Counted from the first letter of the stretch, positions 7,001-20,106 are shown. The stretch is DNA of 64,000 bases from MA-ANB-1 sp041751055 (GCA_041751055.1 JBGSYD010000001.1:1-64000); one strand, 5' to 3'. A program made the numbers and translations. Notes: a model not told the origin generated them from the sequence alone.

Positions 7001-7993
7001 ATGTCGCTGCAATTCGATCCCGGCCAGAAACTCCGCCCGATCGACTTCGATTCCGTGGGGCCAGCGGTTGGCTCGCAGTTCCCCGACATCGAACTTCCCG
7101 ATCAGAATGGGTCCGTCCGAAGTCTCAAGGCGATCCGGGGCGGGGGCCCGGCCATGATCGTCGTCTTCAGGTCGGCCGATTGGTGACCTTGGTGCAAGAT
7201 GCAGCTGGTCGAGCTGCAAGAAAAGGTGGTTGGTCGGAGCGACGTGGCCGTCGTGGGGATCAGCTACGACCCGGTTGAGGTCCTGTCTGATTTCGCCGAA
7301 AGCCGAGGGATCACGTTCCCGCTCCTATCCGATGTGGGCAGCCGGGTGCTGGATGGGTTGGGCTTGATAAGCCCGGTTACCGATGACGACCTGGAGTACT
7401 GGGGATTCGAGAAGAAGCAGCATCACCTCCGACTCCCTTACCCGGGTGTCTTTTTGCTCGATGCCGCAGGTGTTGTTGTCGAGAAGAAGTTCGAACGATC
7501 CCATCGCAATCGATACTCAGCCGGCTCGCTGCTTGAGGCTCTAGGCAAGTCGGATTCAGTCAGCCGGGTGACGGCCACGGACACGAAGTCAGGTGTGGCA
7601 GTTCGTGCCTCGCTGGCCAATGACGCCGTCTTTCCGAACCAGGTGTTCGACATCGAGGTCTCCGTCGCGGTGACCCCGGGTCGGCATGTCTACGTCGATC
7701 CGGTTCCCGACGGCTACCAGGCATTGACCATCGGGATTGACGCTCCCGACGGCGTGTTCTGGGATCCGCCGGAGCTCCCTTCCGGACACGACATCGAGAT
7801 CGCAGAACTGGGTGAGAGGTTCAGAGTCGTCGAAGGAGACTTCGATGTGTCAATCAAGACCCACATCCATGAATCCGTCAAAGACGTCTCCGTTGATGTC
7901 GTTGTCGCCTACCAGACGTGCGATGACGTCAGTTGCGACCCACCGACCGAGCTCCGTCTGAGCCTGTCGCTCACGGTTCGTCCCAAAGGCTGA
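7001..7993 (+). CDS. redoxin (AhpC/TSA-like) with in-frame UGA, probable selenoprotein, plus C-terminal DsbD-alpha-like domain
   Basis: A frame of 330 residues if UGA at 7184-7186 (codon 62) is read as selenocysteine. The N-terminal part is a peroxiredoxin-like fold: FPDIELPDQNGSVRSLKAI, then MIVVFRSADW-U-PWCKMQLVELQ, where relatives carry Cys at the U position (WCPxC), so UGA replaces exactly the catalytic residue and Cys65 would be the partner. The fold continues uninterrupted (VVGISYDPVEVLSDFAESRGITFPLLSD, KQHHLRLPYPGVFLLDAAG). Residues about 190-330 look like a DsbD N-terminal alpha-type domain with YQTCDDVSCDPP. A 7-bp hairpin sits 13 bases after the UGA. The alternative is a pseudogene or sequencing error, or a truncated product starting at Met67 (7199). 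No secretion signal is evident. Confidence 0.8.
7200..7218 (+). promoter_or_regulatory. SECIS-like hairpin downstream of UGA
   Basis: The sequence TGCAGCT-GGTCG-AGCTGCA forms a perfect 7-bp stem with a five-base loop that starts 20 bases after the UGA (7184-7186). Bacterial SECIS elements have a small apical loop with G at its start, 16-37 bases after the UGA, on an upper stem of 4-16 bp; this hairpin satisfies each point, including GGTC in the loop as in the fdhF element. It lies inside the coding frame. Confidence 0.7.
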
Positions 7994-8018
7994 ACCTGGG
8001 TTTGCCACTTGCGTCTCG

Positions 8019-8345
8019 CTATACGGCCGATAGCTGGATGGCGACAGTGAAGATTCCAGCGATCAGCCCCGGAACCGCGGCAACGGTTGCCAGACGACGT
8101 GTGTCAGCGAGCGAATCCAGCCACCCGCCCAGCGCACCGACTATTCCGCCGAGAGGCACCGCCAGGATCAGGACGAAACCAACGATGGCGACGTCCGTGG
8201 GGAACATCTCCCTGACGATGAGAACCGCAATCTCGCCCAGGGCTCCGACTGCGAGACCTGCGAGCAAACCGACTCCGGCACCTCGCAAGATGTTTCGCAA
8301 GGTCTGTCGATCGGAGTGGAAGCGTGCATTGCGGCTCACTTCCAC
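8019..8345 (-). CDS. small membrane protein, unknown function
   Basis: A 108-residue protein with a short basic N-terminus (MEVSRNARFHSDRQTLRNILR) and three to four hydrophobic helices (GAGVGLLAGLAVGALGEIAVLIV; VAIVGFVLILAVPLGGIVGALGGWL; LATVAAVPGLIAGIFTVAIQL). The Gly-rich helices suggest tight helix packing in the cytoplasmic membrane. It is 12 bases downstream of nrdJ on the same strand, so it may be cotranscribed. No family recognised. Confidence 0.65.
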   Translation of the reverse strand: MEVSRNARFHSDRQTLRNILRGAGVGLLAGLAVGALGEIAVLIVREMFPTDVAIVGFVLILAVPLGGIVGALGGWLDSLADTRRLATVAAVPGLIAGIFTVAIQLSAV

Positions 8346-8357
8346 TCCATTCGACTT

Positions 8358-13043
<4,686 letters not shown>

Positions 13044-13450
13044 TTATGTGTGCCTCCTTGCACATTCTACTCGTCCTTTTGCCGGTCGAGTTATCAAAAT
13101 TCTTGTCCCCAACCACAATATGTAGTGGTTGCTAGAGTAGAAACCACGACATCTTGTATGGGCTGAAACACTGTAATTACATGATTGTGATTGGTCAAGA
13201 ACCAATTTTCCACAGGTCATAACATGTCAAAAACCGGCCAAATCTGCCGGTCTTTAGGGGAAGTGAACGTCACATCGGAGACGCTCGGGGAAGTGCGTCG
13301 CACACTATCGGTGCGGTTCGCGCAGGGCGAGTTTATCCCTCATGGAGTTTTCGCGAACCCTTGAGGCCGCCGCCCACGATGAGTCAGATGAACCCGAGGG
13401 ATGTTCCCTCGAGAGTTGTCTCCTCTACCTGATGTAATACTCAACTTCCC
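13044..13450. other. nrdJ / MFS intergenic region
   Basis: A 407-base gap without a gene. The nrdJ side is AT-rich and holds the NrdR boxes. TTTTCCACA at 13206-13214 is an 8/9 match to a DnaA box, of interest because nrd genes are DnaA-linked in some bacteria. ACCGGC-caaatct-GCCGGT (13233-13251) is a 6-bp hairpin followed on the minus strand by a T run. Two smaller inverted repeats (13389-13412, arms CCGAGGGA/TCCCTCG) precede the MFS gene. No open frame is convincing. Confidence 0.6.
13113..13159 (-). promoter_or_regulatory. tandem NrdR boxes upstream of nrdJ
   Basis: CCACAATATGTAGTGG (13113-13128) matches the NrdR consensus ACACWATATATWGTGT at 13 of 16 positions. CCACGACATCTTGTAT (13144-13159) matches at 11 of 16. 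The starts are 31 bases apart, i.e. three helical turns, which is the usual geometry for NrdR box pairs. They sit 70-116 bases before the nrdJ start. NrdR itself is not in the window. Confidence 0.75.
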
Positions 13451-14677
13451 GTGGAGAACCGTCCTACAAAAAGCGAAATTGGTACCCACCTGCGCATCCG
13501 CGCCCGGATCGCAGTGGCGGTCCTCTTTTTGGTCAATGGTCTGACATTGGCAAGTGTCGTGGTCTGGTTTCCCACCTTGAAGATCGAGCTCGGCCTCTCA
13601 AACGTGGCTCTGGGTGGTGCCATTGCGGTCGGCCCGCTCGGCGGTCTTGTGCTGGGAATGACGGCGGCGCCGCTTGCGGCACGTTTTGGTTCGGGGCGTG
13701 TCGCATCCGTAGGTGCCTCGATCGGTGCCGGAGGGCTCGTTGTCCTCGGTTTCGCCTCGGCGTGGTGGTCGTTTGCGGTCTCGATGTTCATACTTGGTGC
13801 CGCTGACTCGATAACCGACTCGGCCATGAACTCCCATGGTCTTCGAGTGCAACGCCGCTACGGGAGGAGCATCATCAATTCCTTCCATGCCCTGTGGAGC
13901 CTCGGCGCCGTCGTCGGGGGATTGATCGGGGCTGTGATGGTATCGATCGACGTAACCCGATCGTTGGCCTTGGGTGTAACCGCTGCAGTCCTCGTGGCGA
14001 TCGTCATGACGACCGGTCGATGGAGACTGACGGGGACAGAGGAGTCAGAGCGACCCATTGACGATGGAGTCATGCCCGGGAGCAAGGAGCCCGGCCTCCG
14101 TCAAGCTGTGCGTATGGCTCCGATGTTACTTTTGAGCTTCGGGTTGATCGCAGCCATGGCTGGCGCGGTGGAGGACTCCGCAGCGTCTTGGGCCGCAATA
14201 CATATGCGTGAAACGCTGGGTGCGCCCCCGTTTGTCGCAGGGCTTGGTTTCGTTGCCGCCCAAGCCATGATGGTCGTCGGTCGGACCGGTGGGGATCGCA
14301 TGGTCGATCGCTTTTCGGCCCGCACCGTGGTGCGCATGGGATCGTTGCTGGCGTTTGCCGGGATGGTCGGTGTTGTCCTCGGCCCTCACCCGGTCATCGT
14401 CATTATCGGATTCGCGATGGCCGGATTGGGAGTGGCAACACATTTCCCGTTGGGACTGGGCGCAGCGGGCAATATCCCTGGGATGCGTAGTGCCGACGGG
14501 GTGGCCGTGGCGTCATGGTTGGCGCGACTCAGTTTCTTCGTCGTGCCTCCCCTGGTAGGTGCGCTCGCCGATGCGGCAGGCCTGCGTTGGGGTCTGACCC
14601 TGGTGGTGGCATGTGCCGGAGCGGCCTTCTTCCTGGCGCAGGCCCTCCCGGGTCGCCAGGCCGCGGACCCGGGATAG
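13451..14677 (+). CDS. major facilitator superfamily transporter
   Basis: A 408-residue polytopic membrane protein with about 12 hydrophobic helices. The first half carries VVVWFPTLKIELGLSNVALGGAIAVGPLGGLVLGMTAAPLAARFGSGRVASVG, with the MFS-type loop 2-3 pattern, and a central cytoplasmic loop (GRWRLTGTEESERPIDDG). The second half contains SAASWAAIHMRETLGAPPFVAGLGFVAAQAMMVVGRTGGDRMVDRFSARTVVRMG. It resembles the branch of sugar or drug-type MFS proteins annotated as YbjJ-like. GTG start at 13451. Substrate unknown. It converges on the YczE-type gene with almost no gap. Confidence 0.88.
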   Translation: MENRPTKSEIGTHLRIRARIAVAVLFLVNGLTLASVVVWFPTLKIELGLSNVALGGAIAVGPLGGLVLGMTAAPLAARFGSGRVASVGASIGAGGLVVLGFASAWWSFAVSMFILGAADSITDSAMNSHGLRVQRRYGRSIINSFHALWSLGAVVGGLIGAVMVSIDVTRSLALGVTAAVLVAIVMTTGRWRLTGTEESERPIDDGVMPGSKEPGLRQAVRMAPMLLLSFGLIAAMAGAVEDSAASWAAIHMRETLGAPPFVAGLGFVAAQAMMVVGRTGGDRMVDRFSARTVVRMGSLLAFAGMVGVVLGPHPVIVIIGFAMAGLGVATHFPLGLGAAGNIPGMRSADGVAVASWLARLSFFVVPPLVGALADAAGLRWGLTLVVACAGAAFFLAQALPGRQAADPG

Positions 14678-14678
14678 C

Positions 14679-15323
14679 TCAGCGTCCTTTGGGGGCGGTG
14701 CTGACCGCCGTTTGTGGTGCCCATCGATGAAGGAAGAACTGGGCGATGGGCCCGATGAAGAGGGCAAAGGCAATAGTGCCAACACCGAAAGTCCCACCCA
14801 ACGCCCAACCCGATGCCAACACAACTATTTCGATCGTCGTGCGCGTGAGGCGGATCGAAGGGCCGTACTTGGCGATCCCGGTCATGAGCCCATCCCTCGG
14901 GCCGGGGCCCAAGCTGGCGCCGATATACATGCCAGTCGCCACACCGATTAGGAGAATGCCACCCACGACCAACCCCACCCTCGCGACCATTGCTTCGGGC
15001 TCGGGAATGAAAAGCGTGAAAAGGTCGATCATCACCCCGATGATCACGGCGTTGGCCAGCGTCCCCAATCCGTATGGCTCTTTCAGCGGGAGCCAGCCGA
15101 GCAGGACGATCACCGAGACGATGATGGACCAGATCCCGACGGTGAGACCGAACTGCTTCGATAGCCCCTGGTGCAAAACATCCCATGGCGGCACACCGAG
15201 GTTCGACTGGAGCATCATCACGATGCCGACGCCGAAGAGCATCAAACCAGCTACGAGTTGAATAGAGCGTCGGCCCAACTCGGGACCGGCAGCGCGAATG
15301 AAGTACCGGGTGCGTGTCGTCAT
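14679..15323 (-). CDS. YczE/YitT-type integral membrane protein
   Basis: A 214-residue membrane protein of the YczE family. Hallmarks are RSIQLVAGLMLFGVGIVMMLQSNLGVPPWDVLHQGLSKQFGLTVGIWSIIVSVIVLLGWLPL, then YGLGTLANAVIIGVMIDLF and ATGMYIGASLGPGPRDGLMTGI. The 'LG..PWDVLHQG' and 'GPGPRDGLM' boxes are the family's conserved loops. Five hydrophobic segments are visible. The family's transport or regulatory role is not settled. Confidence 0.88.
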   Translation of the reverse strand: MTTRTRYFIRAAGPELGRRSIQLVAGLMLFGVGIVMMLQSNLGVPPWDVLHQGLSKQFGLTVGIWSIIVSVIVLLGWLPLKEPYGLGTLANAVIIGVMIDLFTLFIPEPEAMVARVGLVVGGILLIGVATGMYIGASLGPGPRDGLMTGIAKYGPSIRLTRTTIEIVVLASGWALGGTFGVGTIAFALFIGPIAQFFLHRWAPQTAVSTAPKGR

Positions 15324-15530
15324 CTTCTTGTAAGGGTCAACTGCGGGAACGCCACTTTCATGCCCTCAGCTTCAAAAGGCAAATCCCTGGTGACATAAGG
15401 TTGCACACACAGTGGCGGGAAAACGCGCTGAGTCGCCATCGAAGCCATTCCGCGCGTGATTTGAACCGATAGTGACCCTGAGAGCCTTAGGTTCGCGGGA
15501 ATCGGCTGTCCGGTGTCGTAACGTGCGTGT

Positions 15531-16271
15531 ATGGGCTCGCAGACTGTTCAACTCTTGGTGACGTGCCTGGTCGACGTCTTTGCTCCCGAGGTCGGTCGGG
15601 CCACAATTCGCACATTGAATCTGGCCGGATGTGAGGTCGAATTCCCCGCCTCACAAACCTGTTGCGGCCAGCCGGCATTCAACGTCGGTATGTGGGACGA
15701 CGCCCGGGCGATGGCCGCCCATACCCTCGACGTGCTCGACGCAACCAGTGGGACCGTGGTGGTCCCATCGGGATCCTGTGCGGTGATGGTCGCCAAGCAC
15801 TATCAGGAGTTGTTCGCGGGCTCCGAACGCGAGGAGCAGGCGGTACGTGTCTCCTCGCGGGTTCGGGAGCTCTCCCAGTTTCTCGTTGATGACCTTGAGG
15901 TTGTCGGGTTCGATTCGGTCTGCGACGACTGCACGTTCACAGTTCACAAATCCTGCCACGGCCTTCGCGGGCTCGGGCTCGATGACCAGGTGGAGACACT
16001 TGTTGGTGCTGTAGCCGGATCGACGACCCTGCCGCTCGACGGTGCCGACGAGTGTTGCGGGTTCGGTGGATTGTTCTCGGTGGAAATGCCGGAAGTATCT
16101 GCAGCAATCATGAACACCAAGCTGGACCGCGTCGAGGCCAGTGGTGCCAAGGTCGTAGTGGGCGGAGACATCTCGTGCCTCCTCCATATCGAAGGCGGAT
16201 TGAGACGTCGAGGATCCGGGGTGTCGGTTCGACATTTTGTTGAAGTGATCGGAGGAAGCGATGCAACTTAG
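15531..16271 (+). CDS. lutA: LutA-like (Fe-S)-binding protein, CCG domains
   Basis: A 246-residue cysteine-rich protein with two CCG-type boxes: FPASQTCCGQPAFNVGMW in the first half and LDGADECCGFGGLFSVEMPEVSAAIM in the second, plus HKSCHGLRGLG. This is the LutA/YkgE and heterodisulfide-reductase-B architecture, in which paired Cys-Cys-Gly boxes bind an iron-sulfur cluster. With the LutB- and LutC-like genes downstream it should form the cytoplasmic L-lactate oxidation complex. Its stop overlaps the start of an unusual VOC-SRPBCC gene that separates it from lutB. Confidence 0.9.
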   Translation: MGSQTVQLLVTCLVDVFAPEVGRATIRTLNLAGCEVEFPASQTCCGQPAFNVGMWDDARAMAAHTLDVLDATSGTVVVPSGSCAVMVAKHYQELFAGSEREEQAVRVSSRVRELSQFLVDDLEVVGFDSVCDDCTFTVHKSCHGLRGLGLDDQVETLVGAVAGSTTLPLDGADECCGFGGLFSVEMPEVSAAIMNTKLDRVEASGAKVVVGGDISCLLHIEGGLRRRGSGVSVRHFVEVIGGSDAT

Positions 16272-17097
16272 AGGCCTCAGGACCCACAACGCCGCAGTGA
16301 CGGATCTGGAATCGGCGAAGGCCTGGTACACGGAATTGCTGGGCGCGGCGCCGTATTTCGACGAACCGTTCTACGTAGGATTCGAAGTGGCCGGCTATGA
16401 ATTTGGGCTCTTCCCGGGCGAGCCCGGCATTGGTGGCACGATGGTGTACTGGGCCACCGAGGACCCCGCGACCTTTATATCCCGAGCCGTGGAAATGGGC
16501 GCAGAGGCAACTGCGGCCGTTCAGGATGTGGGTGATGGAATCATCCTGGGAACTTTCCTCGATCCATTCGGCAACGAGTTCGGGGTGATCAGGAACCCCC
16601 ATTTCGCACCACAACTGGTCCACGCGGCCGCCGATGATGTCGCTGCCACCGTCATCTCCTATTCGAGAGATGTCCCCATCGGGCGTAAGGGGGCCTGGGA
16701 TCTTTGGGCGACGAGCGAAGGTTTGGCGAAATGGTGGACTGAGCACACCAAAATCGACCTCAGACCGGGCGGAGCCTACGAGATTCATTTCAACCCCGAC
16801 GCTGCACCCGGTGACAGGGGCGGTGATTGGTGCCGCGTCCTCAGCTTCCTACCCGGATCGATGTTGTCGTTCACCTGGAATTCACCGCCCGAGCTGAAGA
16901 CACGCCCACTTCATACCTGGGTGGTGATGTTGTTCGAGGAATCCGGCGCGGGCAGCCGGGTCACTTTGAATCACTTTGGGTGGCCCGAATCGGGATTGGC
17001 TGATGACGGATCGGATTGGCCTGAAACTCTGGACTATTTCAGGGAGGCCTGGACATACGTCATGGACCTCTTCTCCGGACATTTCGAGAGCACATGA
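16261..17097 (+). CDS. VOC (glyoxalase-like) - SRPBCC (AHSA1) fusion protein
   Basis: A 278-residue two-domain protein. Residues 1-120 are a vicinal-oxygen-chelate module: LRTHNAAVTDLESAKAWYTELLGAAPYFDE, YVGFEVAGYEFGLFPG, and the closing FLDPFGNEFGVIRNPHF. Residues about 135-278 are an AHSA1-like SRPBCC domain: RKGAWDLWATSEGLAKWWTEHTKIDLRPGGAYEIHF and LSFTWNSPPE. Each domain type occurs alone in many genomes. The fusion is translationally coupled inside the lut operon, overlapping both lutA and lutB, so it is probably made with the lactate-oxidation proteins. Substrate unknown. Confidence 0.88.
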   Translation: MQLRGLRTHNAAVTDLESAKAWYTELLGAAPYFDEPFYVGFEVAGYEFGLFPGEPGIGGTMVYWATEDPATFISRAVEMGAEATAAVQDVGDGIILGTFLDPFGNEFGVIRNPHFAPQLVHAAADDVAATVISYSRDVPIGRKGAWDLWATSEGLAKWWTEHTKIDLRPGGAYEIHFNPDAAPGDRGGDWCRVLSFLPGSMLSFTWNSPPELKTRPLHTWVVMLFEESGAGSRVTLNHFGWPESGLADDGSDWPETLDYFREAWTYVMDLFSGHFEST

Positions 17098-18497
17098 CCC
17101 CTCAACCGGTCACATTCCTCACCCGAGCACAACGCCTCGTCGGCTCCCCTGAGGCCGAGGCCGTGGAACGCGGAATGCGTCTGATGACTGAGAAGCGGTC
17201 CGAGGCGGTGGCCGATTTCAGTGCAATGGAGCCGTTACGCGATCGGGTGCGGGCGATTCGCCTTCATGCGCTCAATCATCTCGATGGCCTGCTCGGGCAC
17301 TTCGTCGATCAATTGGAGGCCAACGGCGGGACCGCTCACTTTGCGGCGGATGCCGAGGAAGCGAACCGCATCGTCGCCGAAATCCTCGTCAACTCGGGCT
17401 CGACCCGCGTCGTCAAGGCCAAGTCGATGGTTTCGGAGGAAATCGAGCTCAATCCGTTCCTGGAGGATCGAGGATTCGATGTCGTCGAGACCGACCTCGG
17501 AGAATTCATCGCCCAGCTCGCCGGAGATACGCCAAGTCACATCATTGCCCCGGTTCTCCACCTGACCCGTCACGACGTCGGTCGGGTGTTCGCTGAGAAA
17601 CTCGGGGTCGAGGAGACCAGCGAGCCGAAGGAGCTCAATCAGATCGCCAGGGATCACCTGCGACAGATCTTTCTCGCCGCGGACGCCGGTATCAGCGGGG
17701 TCAACCTTGCTATCGCTGAGTCGGGGTCGATCGTGACAGTTACCAACGAAGGCAACGGAAGGTTGTGCACGACCGTCCCGCGAGTTCACATCGCCCTGAT
17801 GGGCATGGAGCGGATCGTCTCGAGATGGGAAGACGCCGCCGCAACTCTGGAGGTGCTCGCCCGATCAGCCACGGGCCAACGCCTGTCCGTCTATACCAAC
17901 GTGATCACCGGCCCGCGTCGCCCGGAGGACTTCGACGGGCCCGAAGAGGTCCATGTTGTGATCATCGATAACGGCCGCTCCGAGATCTTGGGCAGCGATA
18001 CCGCCGAAATCCTCGCCTGTATCCGCTGCGGGGCATGCCTGAACGTTTGCCCGGTGTTCCGGGAGGTGGGTGGTCATGCCTATGGGACTGTGTACTCGGG
18101 CCCGGTCGGATCCGTGGTCACGCCCGGGCTCCATGGATTGAACCCGTGGTGGGATCTTCCATACGCGTCGACGCTGTGCGGGGCTTGCGAAGAGGTGTGC
18201 CCGGTGCGAATCCAGATCCCGTCGATGCTCCTCAAACTCCGGGAGCGGGCGGCCAGGGAGGGCCATCTGCCCGGATGGCTCGAGAAAGGGATGCATCGTT
18301 ATCGCAAAACCGCCGTGGAGTCGACTCGGTGGGGTCGGGCCACCAGGTGGGCACGCAAGATTTCGGGGTTGGTCTCGACTGCGGGATGGATCCGTCGTCT
18401 ACCCGGTCCAGGAAGAGGCTGGACCGATTCTCGTGACCTGCGACGTCCAGCCGAGCAGACATTCACCCAGTGGTATAGGAGTCGCGGTGGATCGTGA
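17094..18497 (+). CDS. lutB: LutB-like iron-sulfur protein
   Basis: A 467-residue protein with an N-terminal LUD domain (GLLGHFVDQLEANGGTAHFAADAEEANRIV; KAKSMVSEEIELN; GVNLAIAESGSIVTVTNEGNGRL) and a C-terminal ferredoxin part with CIRCGACLNVCPVFREVGGHAYGTVYSGPVGSV and LCGACEEVCPVRIQIP, which together bind two [4Fe-4S] clusters. This is the LutB/YkgF layout. Together with LutA and LutC it oxidises L-lactate to pyruvate in relatives. The start ATG overlaps the VOC-SRPBCC stop (ATGA). Confidence 0.93.
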   Translation: MTPQPVTFLTRAQRLVGSPEAEAVERGMRLMTEKRSEAVADFSAMEPLRDRVRAIRLHALNHLDGLLGHFVDQLEANGGTAHFAADAEEANRIVAEILVNSGSTRVVKAKSMVSEEIELNPFLEDRGFDVVETDLGEFIAQLAGDTPSHIIAPVLHLTRHDVGRVFAEKLGVEETSEPKELNQIARDHLRQIFLAADAGISGVNLAIAESGSIVTVTNEGNGRLCTTVPRVHIALMGMERIVSRWEDAAATLEVLARSATGQRLSVYTNVITGPRRPEDFDGPEEVHVVIIDNGRSEILGSDTAEILACIRCGACLNVCPVFREVGGHAYGTVYSGPVGSVVTPGLHGLNPWWDLPYASTLCGACEEVCPVRIQIPSMLLKLRERAAREGHLPGWLEKGMHRYRKTAVESTRWGRATRWARKISGLVSTAGWIRRLPGPGRGWTDSRDLRRPAEQTFTQWYRSRGGS

Positions 18498-19131
18498 AGC
18501 CTTCCTGGCCCGGGTTGCTTTCGGGGTCAAACGAGCGGAGCTTCCCGAGCCTCCGTCAGTTGTCGACGAGCTTCCTGACATGGGGGAGACCGATCTGATC
18601 GAGTTGTTCCGGGCGCGGGCGCAGTCGGTTAACGCCGTGGTCCACGGTCCGGTCACGAGACATGGAACACCGCGTGCCGTAGTCGGGATCGCTGCCGGGC
18701 ACAACATCGAATCGTTTGTGTCGTGGGACGTTCTGCCGGCCTCCGGCGTCGCGGCTGCCTTGGGCACGGCCGGCTTCGATCGGATAGACGCTTTTGTCGA
18801 CGATCGCGATCAGCTCCTGGACATCTCCCGGGCTGACCTAGGCGTAACGGGTTCGGACTTCGCCCTTGCCGAGTCTGGCAGCGTCGTATTGTCACATGGT
18901 CGTGGGAGGGGAAGGCTGGTGAGCCTGGTGCCCGAGATCCACGTCGCTCTCGTCATGACAACGACAATCCATCGAACTCTTGCGCATTGGGCTCGTGAAT
19001 TCCCCTCTAAGCCGGCGGAAACTGCCAACCTGGTGATCGTCACCGGGCCAAGTCGTACCGGAGACATCGAATTGGAACTGACCCTCGGGGTGCATGGCCC
19101 CCGGCATATGCATGTGGTTTTGATCAAATGA
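18487..19131 (+). CDS. lutC: LutC-like LUD domain protein
   Basis: A 214-residue LUD-domain protein. The typical C-terminal core is present: RADLGVTGSDFALAESGSVVLSHGRGRGRLVSLVPEIHVALV, then VTGPSRTGDIELELTLGVHGPRHMHVVLI. I start it at the GTG at 18487, which overlaps the lutB stop by 11 bases; an in-frame start further upstream lies wholly inside lutB. It completes the lutABC set, although the order here is lutA, fusion gene, lutB, lutC, and a hydrolase gene follows with an ATGA overlap. Confidence 0.92.
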   Translation: MDREAFLARVAFGVKRAELPEPPSVVDELPDMGETDLIELFRARAQSVNAVVHGPVTRHGTPRAVVGIAAGHNIESFVSWDVLPASGVAAALGTAGFDRIDAFVDDRDQLLDISRADLGVTGSDFALAESGSVVLSHGRGRGRLVSLVPEIHVALVMTTTIHRTLAHWAREFPSKPAETANLVIVTGPSRTGDIELELTLGVHGPRHMHVVLIK

Positions 19132-20099
19132 CCGGACTTAGACCGCCACCTTCAACGGACACACCAACTCGCATCTTCGGCCGCTTTGTCGTGCTGATCT
19201 TCTTGTTGTTGGCCCTGGGTGCATTCATATGGAGCGCGGTCATCATGCAGCAGATCCCTCTCGTGGAGGATGTCCTCCTCGAAGATCTCGATGTGGGTGG
19301 CACTGAGACCGTTGAGGGGATACGTTTCCATGTAGAGGACAGCGGGACTGACTCGACTCCCACATTCTTCTTCCACGACATCGACATCGGGGGCATGGCA
19401 ACTTTCGACGATCTGATTTCGAGTCTCGGTGACGACGCCCGCTCAATTGCCGTCGACCTCCCCGGGTTCGGCCTCACCACACGCATCCCCGAGGTAGGAC
19501 CAGAACACACGGTGGGGAAGATGGCTGAGAGAATGGTCGCCGTCATCGAGGCCCGAACTTCAGAGCCTTCGGTACTTGTTGGCGTGGGTCTGGGTGGAGA
19601 AGTGGCCGCGGAAGTAGCCGTGCTGCGTCCGGACCTCGTTGCCGGTCTGGTGTTGATCGACGTCGATTTCTACGGCGGCGGAGGATGGGTCCAGACTGCG
19701 GAGAACGTGCCCTGGATGGGTACCGCGTTCACGTATGCTTTCGAGACCTCGGGGGCGTTTGCCGATAACGCGTTCGCCCCATACTGCGATCAGGGCGGTT
19801 GGTGCCCTACTCGAGCGCAGGCGGCAGCTCGATCGACCGCGGCGAGCATCGTCGACACGACCGAGTCGCTGAACGCATTTCGCAACACTCCCGCAGCTTC
19901 GAATGTCCCTTCGCTACTCGGCGATATCACTGCGCCGACCATTCTGGTTTGGAGCGATCAGGGCGAAATCCCTCGAAGCTCACAGGATCGTGTGGTCGAA
20001 GCAATGGCAGATGTGACCTTCGAGCCTATTGGCGCTCTCCAAGCCCACCTGCAAGAACCAGGTTGGGTCGCCGATCTGATACGGCGATTGTTGCCGTAA
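19128..20099 (+). CDS. membrane-anchored alpha/beta hydrolase-fold protein lacking the nucleophile Ser
   Basis: A 323-residue protein with one N-terminal membrane helix (FVVLIFLLLALGAFIWSAVIM), so the hydrolase domain is probably outside. The alpha/beta-hydrolase fold is recognisable: SIAVDLPGFGLTTR, the nucleophile-elbow strand VLVGVGLGGEVAAEVA, the acid-loop strand TILVWSDQGEIP and QAHLQEPGWVADLI for the His. At the elbow the family reads G-H-S-L-G-G; here it is G-V-G-L-G-G, so the catalytic Ser is Gly. It may be a pseudoenzyme. Its ATG overlaps lutC, so it is the last gene of the lut operon. Confidence 0.82.
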   Translation: MTGLRPPPSTDTPTRIFGRFVVLIFLLLALGAFIWSAVIMQQIPLVEDVLLEDLDVGGTETVEGIRFHVEDSGTDSTPTFFFHDIDIGGMATFDDLISSLGDDARSIAVDLPGFGLTTRIPEVGPEHTVGKMAERMVAVIEARTSEPSVLVGVGLGGEVAAEVAVLRPDLVAGLVLIDVDFYGGGGWVQTAENVPWMGTAFTYAFETSGAFADNAFAPYCDQGGWCPTRAQAAARSTAASIVDTTESLNAFRNTPAASNVPSLLGDITAPTILVWSDQGEIPRSSQDRVVEAMADVTFEPIGALQAHLQEPGWVADLIRRLLP

Positions 20100-20106
20100 C
20101 GGCTTC

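Noticed and set aside
7001..7198. Redoxin read as a pseudogene with a nonsense mutation
   Set aside because: The stop is exactly at the catalytic Cys codon, the rest of the 330-codon frame is clean and a SECIS-like hairpin is in place; selenocysteine explains all three better. Not fully excluded.
13044..13450. Adenosylcobalamin riboswitch in front of the B12-dependent reductase
   Set aside because: I could not find a B12-box-like word or the expected long folded leader; NrdR boxes explain the region.
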